Position numbers and translations under genes: made by a program | DNA from: Pelagirhabdus alkalitolerans | GTDB taxonomy: Bacteria > Bacillota > Bacilli > Bacillales > Amphibacillaceae | Direction: 5' to 3' | Assembly: GCF_900096905.1 (NCBI RefSeq) | Contig: NZ_FMYI01000002.1 | Span: 372,001 to 436,000, forward strand | Length of the DNA: 64,000 nt | Shown: in pieces, positions 59,235-64,000 of the stretch | How the letters are laid out: every line of letters begins with the position of its first letter | Position numbering within the stretch: position 1 is the stretch's first letter | The notes under the pieces: generated by a model | What the model was told of the DNA's origin: nothing | Databases searched by the model: none | What the model saw: only the letters and a program-made list of their open reading frames with translations

Positions 59235-60302
59235 TTAATTACCTCCTACCTTTAATTCAAGATGCCCTTTATAGGCCAATACAAGGCGAATTTGAAAGTA
59301 TGAATAATCATCATCTAAAGCTTGCTTAATGACGGATAACTTGGACTCATTTAACTGATTAACTATCGCTAGAATATGCTTAAATGAAGGTTCTGTCATA
59401 TAATCATGTATGTTAAAACGATCATCAGATACTGCCATTTCGACTATATGATCTTCAATGGTTGAGCGCTTCAATCGTCTTATCTTACATATAGCATCAA
59501 TTGTATGACCTCGATCAATAAAACGCTTAGTTTTCTTTGCTGACTCTGTCATAAATGACTCAGATCCTAAAGTTTTTGATTCACTAATTAATAGAGGCAT
59601 TAGGTACTCAAGTGAGTTGTCTTTAATATACCGCATCCATTTATGCATTAAAATAACCAAGATAAGCTGAATATCCAATTCATTTAGTTGATGACTAGAT
59701 GCAAGTTGTTGTATTGAATCCCCAATCTTTTGGTATCCAGTTAAACGTTTAACAAATATAAACGCCCATTCTTCAGGAATTGTTTTTAAAAATGTATGTA
59801 AATGAGTGTATGTTTTTTCTAACCACTGATTCGGTGTGTCATTTATGGACTTATAATAGTTTTTAACCCATTGTTTGACTGCGTAATCATCTGTCACCGG
59901 TATAAACTGATGATTGCTCATAACAACATTACTGTATGATTGAATCAACAAGTTTAATCGCTTAAAAAATGAACGCGACACATGAACGTAAGTCATACCA
60001 TCTAAATCGTTTAAATACTCAGCATCTACATCCATCAACGTCGCTTTACCGGTTATCGTCACTTGCGCGTATTGAGTTGAGCTGAGTTCAATCCATTTTG
60101 AACTGACCAATTGTTGAATCTGCTCTTCAAAACTTTCCCGTTTTAAATCTGGTAAAATTGCATAATAGGATTGCAATCGATAAAGATGTGCATCTTGAAT
60201 GGTTTGCGCCGAACGCTTGCCTGTTAGTATATGATATAACGAAGCGACCGTTCTTTTTTGTTGTAAAGATTGAATTGCATCTAATAATAGATGATTAAAC
60301 AT
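59235..60302 (-). CDS. ypbB: YpbB-like protein with C-terminal helix-turn-helix
   Basis: A 355-residue, mostly helical protein always found before recQ. The C-terminal part has an HTH-like segment near residue 275 (TIDAICKIRRLKRSTIEDHI), similar to the HTH-40 domain of YpbB and RQC-associated proteins. It may help RecQ act on DNA; that is inference from the coupling (recQ starts one base after it). Confidence 0.85.
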   Translation of the reverse strand: MFNHLLLDAIQSLQQKRTVASLYHILTGKRSAQTIQDAHLYRLQSYYAILPDLKRESFEEQIQQLVSSKWIELSSTQYAQVTITGKATLMDVDAEYLNDLDGMTYVHVSRSFFKRLNLLIQSYSNVVMSNHQFIPVTDDYAVKQWVKNYYKSINDTPNQWLEKTYTHLHTFLKTIPEEWAFIFVKRLTGYQKIGDSIQQLASSHQLNELDIQLILVILMHKWMRYIKDNSLEYLMPLLISESKTLGSESFMTESAKKTKRFIDRGHTIDAICKIRRLKRSTIEDHIVEMAVSDDRFNIHDYMTEPSFKHILAIVNQLNESKLSVIKQALDDDYSYFQIRLVLAYKGHLELKVGGN

Positions 60303-60367
60303 AGACTACACCCATTCTTTTTCTAACTTTTCTTAATCTTATCAATTTAAACTTCATAATGCTATGA

Positions 60368-60396
60368 TTGATTATATCATTGATTCGCTTTACAAT
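60368..60396 (+). promoter_or_regulatory. Sigma-A promoter of fer
   Basis: TTGATT (60368-60373), 17 nt, TACAAT (60391-60396), with a leader of about 28 nt. Confidence 0.7.
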
Positions 60397-60430
60397 GGTT
60401 ATAGGTTTTGAAAAGGAGTGTTGGTTAGAA

Positions 60431-60661
60431 ATGAGTTATTACACTTGTGTCGACCAGGAATTATGTATTGCTTGTGGCTCTTGTGGTGCATTAGCGCCTG
60501 ATTTATTTGATTATGACGATGAGGGCATCGCTTACGCCTTATTAGACGATAACCAAAATCGGATCAAGATCCCAAATGTTTTAGAAGATGATTTACTCGA
60601 TGCATACGACAGTTGTCCAACTGACGCGATAAAATTAACAAAGGCTAACACGACGGAATGA
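60431..60661 (+). CDS. fer: [4Fe-4S] ferredoxin
   Basis: A 76-residue acidic ferredoxin with one cluster. Three ligands are in CIACGSCGALAPDLF and the last in SCPTDAI. The length is that of B. subtilis Fer. The ATG at 60431 is 10 nt after AAGGAGTG; a longer in-frame start at 60368 lies inside the promoter. It is divergent from ypbB-recQ. The 3' end of the gene forms part of its terminator stem. Confidence 0.93.
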   Translation: MSYYTCVDQELCIACGSCGALAPDLFDYDDEGIAYALLDDNQNRIKIPNVLEDDLLDAYDSCPTDAIKLTKANTTE

Positions 60662-60680
60662 TCATCGTGCTAGCCTTTTT
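60640..60680 (+). terminator. Terminator of fer
   Basis: AAAGGCTA-a-CACGA pairs with TCGTG-c-TAGCCTTT, then TTTTT. The upstream arm includes the last codons of fer. Confidence 0.85.
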
Positions 60681-60702
60681 ATATGTTATATAGGAATCCT
60701 TA

Positions 60703-61920
60703 CTAGTGTAGAACAATTGGATTAACCCCGTCTGGCACATCGATCGCCTCACCTAAATAAAAGTGTCCAATTCGTTCTTCAATACCTTCAATCGACAATT
60801 CAACTTCATCGTAATCAAAACTTTTAGCAGTCATTAAAATAGCTTCAATCATATCCTTAGTTAACGAATTATCACCAAAATCTGAATGCTCGCTAAAATC
60901 AATTTCTAATCGTGACTCATTTGACGGATCTAAAGAAAACTCAACATCACTTGGAATGACTGCTTCAACAAAATCTGATCTAGATTCTTGCATCGCAACC
61001 AGCGCTTCATCAATTGTGAAAAATTCATCCCCGTCACTTCCTTCTGCTATAGGAAGCAGTAAACGTTTGCTATCCTCATATTGATAAATTTGAAAGGCCA
61101 ATCGTTCGACGGATTCAATTGATAGAGAATCGACTTCACCAATCGGTCCTAAGCTAGCATCTTCTCCTTCTGTTGTTCGCACTTCTAACTCATTGGCTGA
61201 AAAGTTAGAAAACATAAAGTTAATAGCTTCTTGAAACAAGTATGCTTGCGTCGAGCTTGATGGAAAATCATACGACGAATCCACAGTTAAGCGAATCACC
61301 TCATTTGACTCATCAAATTCAAATTCAAATCCTTCATCAAATGGAAATAATTCCACACCGTATTCGACTTCATCTATAAATGTTGAGATTCGATTATAAT
61401 AGTCCTCTGGGTTATATGTTGATGATGTAGACACAAGAGAAATAGGGATAACATATTGCCCTTGTTTATCATAAACAGCTATTTGAAAAATTGGGAAAGA
61501 TGAATCCTCCTGGTAGTAAATAAACTCTGATTCACTTGCTTCCTCAGCAGTCTCCTCTTCAACTTCGACTTCTTCTCGATTCATGGTTGTATCTTCGTTT
61601 TCAACTTCTACTTCGTTTTCAATTTCATCTTCATTTTCGCCTTCATCTACAGACTGAACAGCAAACGGATCAGTCTCCTCAGCTGCTTGGTCGTCTGCAA
61701 TATCAGTCATCTGTAAAATAATGAATGACAGTAACAATACAGCCGCAGTTGCTATAGATGGAATGACCCAATGAACTTTTTTCCTTTTGGGTGGTGAATA
61801 CTCTTCATTCAGCTCATCCATCACTTGATTATAAACAGTTTCTTTCGATCGGTGGTCTTTTACATTTGGCAGATCTTTTAGATGCTTTGTGATCTCAGTA
61901 TCATTTTTATGATCGTTCAT
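60703..61920 (-). CDS. rsiX: Anti-sigma-X factor RsiX-like
   Basis: A 405-residue protein. The cytoplasmic start (HLKDLPNVKDHRSKETVYNQV) is the RsiX sigma-binding segment. One membrane helix spans about 50-70 (WVIPSIATAAVLLLSFIILQ). The outside part begins with about 55 residues rich in Glu and Asp, then a repeated alpha/beta fold related to GerMN-like sporulation domains. It overlaps sigX by 4 nt and should hold SigX inactive until an envelope signal. Confidence 0.85.
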   Translation of the reverse strand: MNDHKNDTEITKHLKDLPNVKDHRSKETVYNQVMDELNEEYSPPKRKKVHWVIPSIATAAVLLLSFIILQMTDIADDQAAEETDPFAVQSVDEGENEDEIENEVEVENEDTTMNREEVEVEEETAEEASESEFIYYQEDSSFPIFQIAVYDKQGQYVIPISLVSTSSTYNPEDYYNRISTFIDEVEYGVELFPFDEGFEFEFDESNEVIRLTVDSSYDFPSSSTQAYLFQEAINFMFSNFSANELEVRTTEGEDASLGPIGEVDSLSIESVERLAFQIYQYEDSKRLLLPIAEGSDGDEFFTIDEALVAMQESRSDFVEAVIPSDVEFSLDPSNESRLEIDFSEHSDFGDNSLTKDMIEAILMTAKSFDYDEVELSIEGIEERIGHFYLGEAIDVPDGVNPIVLH

Positions 61921-62438
61921 GATTTTCCACCTCCTTCTGCCATTGCTTGTAATCTTTTTATCGCTCGATGCTGTGTGGTTTTTACTTTACTTTCCGACCA
62001 TTCAAGAATTTTCGCCGTTTCGTGGATCGACATCATTTGAACAAATCGTAAAACGACAACATTGCGTTGATCTAACGTTAAATGATCCAATAATTGATAG
62101 ACAGATTGAATCGCCTCGTTTTTCATAACGATCTCTTCAGGTAATGGATCTTTATCAATAATTTTACCCAATTCCTGATCTTTATTGAAAAAGTGAGCAA
62201 GTTTATTGTGTTGTCGTTGTTGTTTTCTAAAATAGTCAATTGTTGTATGTTTGGCTATTGAAAATAGCCACGTTTTCTCACTACTCTCACCTCTGAAATG
62301 TTGGTGAGATTTTAGAACTTTTATATATACTTCTTGCACGATATCTTCACAAGCTTGTTTATTTTTCACAAGGTAAAATACATATTGGTATAAATCGTTA
62401 TGATAACGATCATAAATATCATTAAATGTGGTCTCCAA
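61917..62438 (-). CDS. sigX: ECF RNA polymerase sigma factor SigX
   Basis: A 173-residue ECF sigma factor. Region 2 has YQYVFYLVKNKQACEDIVQE and TWLFSIAKHTTIDYFRKQ; region 4 has LTLDQRNVVVLRFVQMMSI, ETAKILEWSESKVKTTQHRA. The TTG at 62438 follows GGGGGG at 6 nt and matches the usual SigX N-terminus; an ATG at 62453 lies inside the ribosome site. In B. subtilis SigX controls envelope charge and antimicrobial-peptide resistance. An ECF-type promoter precedes it. Confidence 0.92.
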   Translation of the reverse strand: METTFNDIYDRYHNDLYQYVFYLVKNKQACEDIVQEVYIKVLKSHQHFRGESSEKTWLFSIAKHTTIDYFRKQQRQHNKLAHFFNKDQELGKIIDKDPLPEEIVMKNEAIQSVYQLLDHLTLDQRNVVVLRFVQMMSIHETAKILEWSESKVKTTQHRAIKRLQAMAEGGGKS

Positions 62439-62466
62439 ATCAAGACCCCCCATCTACATTTTATTA

Positions 62467-62493
62467 GTCGTCAAAAAGCTTCTAAATGTTTCA
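62467..62493 (-). promoter_or_regulatory. ECF-type promoter of sigX-rsiX
   Basis: TGAAAC (62493-62488), exactly 17 nt, CGAC (62470-62467) on the minus strand. It matches the SigX/SigW promoter class and suggests that sigX transcribes itself. The -35 contains the stop codon of the S-component gene. Confidence 0.6.
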
Positions 62494-62501
62494 TGCTTTT
62501 T
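62473..62501 (-). terminator. Weak terminator at the end of the S-component gene
   Basis: AAAAAGC pairs with GCTTTTT (7 bp, 15-nt loop) with TTTTTG as the minus-strand tail. It overlaps the ECF promoter. Confidence 0.45.
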
Positions 62502-62985
62502 TATGTTTTATTAAAAACAAGCGATTGAGTGGTGGATACAATATCATCATGAAAATAATATTCCCTACAGCGTGGTTAATATCAAATGCTAACCCAGCCA
62601 AGTAATATGGCCAAAATACTTGGCCAATAACAAAATTAATTAGGGCGAACACAAATCCATAAAAAAAGCCCGAAAAACCAGCAATCACGGTTAAGTAGAT
62701 TAGTGGTTTTTTCGGTGATGCCAAAGAGATAAGTGATGCGATCAAGGCAATTAAACACCAAGCTAGCATTTGCCAAATGGTCCATATGCCCATTCCCAAC
62801 ACCATATTGGATAAGTAAGTTGAAATAATAGCAACGAAAACTCCAGATACTGGACCTAGAAAATACGTTGTTAAAATAATGAGTGATGTCACCGGTTGAA
62901 CACCAGGATTAAATTGAAAGAATATTCGCCCTACAGTACTCAGTGCAGCTAGCACAGCAATCAGCGTTATACGATCTGTTTTCAT
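62491..62985 (-). CDS. ECF transporter S-component, probably for cobalamin
   Basis: A 164-residue membrane protein with about five helices. The opening ITLIAVLAALSTVGRIFFQF has the AxxxA-type contact helix of ECF S-components. It would pair with the shared EcfAA'T energy module encoded elsewhere. Cobalamin is inferred from the B12 riboswitch and the preceding transcobalamin-like lipoprotein gene (4-nt gap), not from a binding motif. CbrT-type proteins are the nearest functional parallel. Confidence 0.82.
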   Translation of the reverse strand: MKTDRITLIAVLAALSTVGRIFFQFNPGVQPVTSLIILTTYFLGPVSGVFVAIISTYLSNMVLGMGIWTIWQMLAWCLIALIASLISLASPKKPLIYLTVIAGFSGFFYGFVFALINFVIGQVFWPYYLAGLAFDINHAVGNIIFMMILYPPLNRLFLIKHKKA

Positions 62986-62989
62986 CTAT

Positions 62990-63355
62990 TTATTCTTCCC
63001 ATTCTTCCAATTCAAATAGAACCTGATCCTCATCAGAAAGTTCATATTCACCCGCTCCAACATATGCTTCTTCTTGGTTCACTTCATACACCCAAAACAT
63101 TGAGTCGGTCTGACTATGACCTTCAATTTCAGTGATAAAACCATCTGAAGTTACCTCTACGTCATAGTGATCTTCTAATACATCGAGTAAGATGGCTTCA
63201 TCTTCTACTTCAACTTCCTCATCAACAATAATTTCTTCACCTTGTTCTACCGCAATCGTGATCGAAACAGAAATTTGATCACCTGTTTCTTCGGCATTCC
63301 CAAAACAACCTGTTAATACAATAACACTTAAAATACTTAATATAATTTTATTCAT
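62990..63355 (-). CDS. DUF4430 (transcobalamin C-terminal-like) lipoprotein
   Basis: A 121-residue secreted lipoprotein. The signal peptide ends in a lipobox LTGC with cysteine 17. The mature part is very acidic and has the DUF4430 pattern: a beta strand (SVSITIAVEQGE), AILLDVLEDHYDVE, FITEIEGH, MFWVYEVNQEEAYVGAGEYEL. This domain resembles the C-terminal half of eukaryotic transcobalamin and is often found next to B12 transport genes. It likely captures cobalamin outside the cell for the ECF S-component. A B12 riboswitch precedes it. Confidence 0.85.
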   Translation of the reverse strand: MNKIILSILSVIVLTGCFGNAEETGDQISVSITIAVEQGEEIIVDEEVEVEDEAILLDVLEDHYDVEVTSDGFITEIEGHSQTDSMFWVYEVNQEEAYVGAGEYELSDEDQVLFELEEWEE

Positions 63356-63364
63356 TTTTCATTT

Positions 63365-63386
63365 TCCTCCATTCAATATTGGAGGA
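63365..63386 (-). promoter_or_regulatory. SD-sequestering hairpin of the B12 riboswitch
   Basis: TCCTCCA pairs with TGGAGGA around ATATTGAA. The 3' arm is the ribosome-binding site of the DUF4430 gene (10 nt before its ATG), so the hairpin blocks translation when formed. Confidence 0.65.
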
Positions 63387-63443
63387 TTAAACGTATGTAC
63401 TCATTTATTATTTAAACGCTTAACCCTCGAAGCATTAGTCGTC

Positions 63444-63593
63444 AGTTTTTTAGGTAGGTCTCCTGGCTTATAGAGTTACTAAAACGCCTTCCCATATTAT
63501 GAATACAGTGGCAAATGTTTTAGCATATCTATTTACAGTTGCGAGGACAGCTTTGGATTTTCACCAAATTCCCTGTTATGCACCTTAAAAACT
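63444..63593 (-). promoter_or_regulatory. Cobalamin riboswitch
   Basis: Conserved blocks appear in order on the minus strand: GGTGAAAATCC, GCTGTCCTCGCAACTGT, GCCACTG, GGGAAGGC and the B12 box AGCCAGGAGACCTACC (63468-63453). P1 pairs 63593-63582 with 63455-63444 (12 positions, one mismatch) and begins at the resE stop codon. The L5 loop TTCATAATAT can kiss the TGAA of the downstream SD hairpin loop. It should lower translation of the DUF4430/S-component operon when cobalamin is plentiful. Confidence 0.93.
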
Positions 63594-64000
63594 ACTCTAT
63601 TGGTAACGTGAAAGTAAAGGTTGTCCCTTCACCTTCTGTACTTTGTACCGCTATGGTACCATTATGTGCTTGAATGATTTGTTTAGCAATCGATAAACCT
63701 AAACCCGTCCCTTTTTTAGAGTGTTTATGAAGGGTTCTTGCTTTATCTGCTTTATAAAACCGTTCAAATACAAATGGTAAATCATCCTTTGAAATACCCG
63801 TCCCGTTGTCTTCTACTTTAAAACTAATCTGGTCATTATCCTGTTGTATTAATAATCGGATGTGGCCATCAGCGGGTGTGTGACGCATGGCATTATCAAT
63901 CAAGTTTGTTAATACTTGATCGAGACGATCATAATCAAACGTAACATATTCCGGGATCGATTGCACCTCAAGTTCAAACACTATATTCGCTCGATTCATC
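63592..64000 (-). CDS. resE: Sensor histidine kinase ResE-like, C-terminal part
   Basis: The last 136 codons of a histidine kinase; the rest lies beyond the right edge. The ATPase domain is complete: NLIDNAMRHT (N box), VEDNGTGIS (G1), FERFYKAD (F box) and GTGLGLSIAKQII (G2). Position before sigX-rsiX matches ResE of B. subtilis, which responds to oxygen limitation. Most of the sensor and the phosphorylated histidine are not in view, so the name depends on synteny. Confidence 0.78.
   Translation of the reverse strand, partial: MNRANIVFELEVQSIPEYVTFDYDRLDQVLTNLIDNAMRHTPADGHIRLLIQQDNDQISFKVEDNGTGISKDDLPFVFERFYKADKARTLHKHSKKGTGLGLSIAKQIIQAHNGTIAVQSTEGEGTTFTFTLPIE

Overview
The window is a stretch of low-GC Firmicute chromosome, and its gene order follows the Bacillus subtilis 190-210 degree region closely (resE-sigX-rsiX, fer-ypbB-recQ-ypbD-ypbE, sleB-ypeB, ypfA-cmk-ypfD, der-gpsA, spoIVA-hbs-mtrB-hepS-hepT-cheR-aroFBH-hisC-tyrA-aroA, ypiA-ypiB-ypjA-ypjD-dapB-mgsA-cca-birA-panBCD-dinG-ypmB-aspB-asnS-dnaD-nth-ypoC-ponA-recU-yppE-ypsA-gpsB-rnpB). 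SpoIVA, a SpoVIF-like protein, SleB and YpeB point to an endospore former of the Bacillaceae. Very acidic extracellular segments (PBP1A tail, RsiX, a DUF4430 lipoprotein) suggest a salt or alkaline habitat. Several genes normally embedded in this syntenic block are absent: qcrABC, menG, ndk, folE, trpEDCFBA, bshA and bshB1. The missing respiratory and quinone genes resemble the quinone-free fermentative genera Amphibacillus and Halolactibacillus. That placement is inference; no marker gene here decides the genus.

Region by region (most genes are on the minus strand). 1-5 kb: the tRNA-hydroxylation pair trhP2/trhP1 behind a possible FNR-type site, acylphosphatase, a 7Fe-type ferredoxin, a histidine phosphatase and the fused MsrAB repair enzyme. 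5-11.7 kb: small conserved proteins, yozE-dfrA-thyA (folate and dTMP), an HD phosphohydrolase, a cold-shock gene with a structured leader, RNase H, an M32 carboxypeptidase and an RlmL-like rRNA methyltransferase. 11.8-17 kb: RNase P RNA, gpsB, ypsA, yppE, then recU-ponA on the plus strand (cell-wall growth and division). 17-30 kb: ypoC-nth-dnaD, asnS-aspB-ypmB, dinG, and the tightly overlapped panD-panC-panB-birA-cca group. 30-43 kb: mgsA-dapB-ypjD, ypjA, ypiB, ypiA, then a shikimate/Tyr/Phe operon aroF-aroB-aroH-hisC-tyrA-aroA, followed (upstream in transcription) by cheR, hepT-hepS and mtrB. 43-54.7 kb: hbs (HU) with two long perfect palindromes upstream, spoIVA, spoVIF, gpsA, der, yphA, the S1-domain protein, plsC-cmk, a PilZ protein and the germination pair sleB-ypeB. 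54.8-60.7 kb: mecB, ansA, ypbE-ypbD-recQ-ypbB and ferredoxin. 60.7-64 kb: sigX-rsiX behind an ECF-type promoter, a B12-uptake cassette (riboswitch, DUF4430 lipoprotein, ECF S-component) inserted between resE and sigX, and the C-terminal part of a ResE-like kinase cut by the right edge.

There is no insertion sequence, prophage, CRISPR array, tRNA gene or rRNA gene that I can support. The strongest unexplained signals are regulatory: the switch-like csp leader, the B12 riboswitch with a visible kissing-loop and SD-sequestering hairpin, the FNR-like box at class II spacing before trhP1, and the hbs upstream palindromes. The second theme is the clean loss of respiratory, quinone, tryptophan and bacillithiol genes from otherwise conserved synteny, while mtrB and a shortened hepS remain. 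All promoter, operator and terminator calls are by eye.
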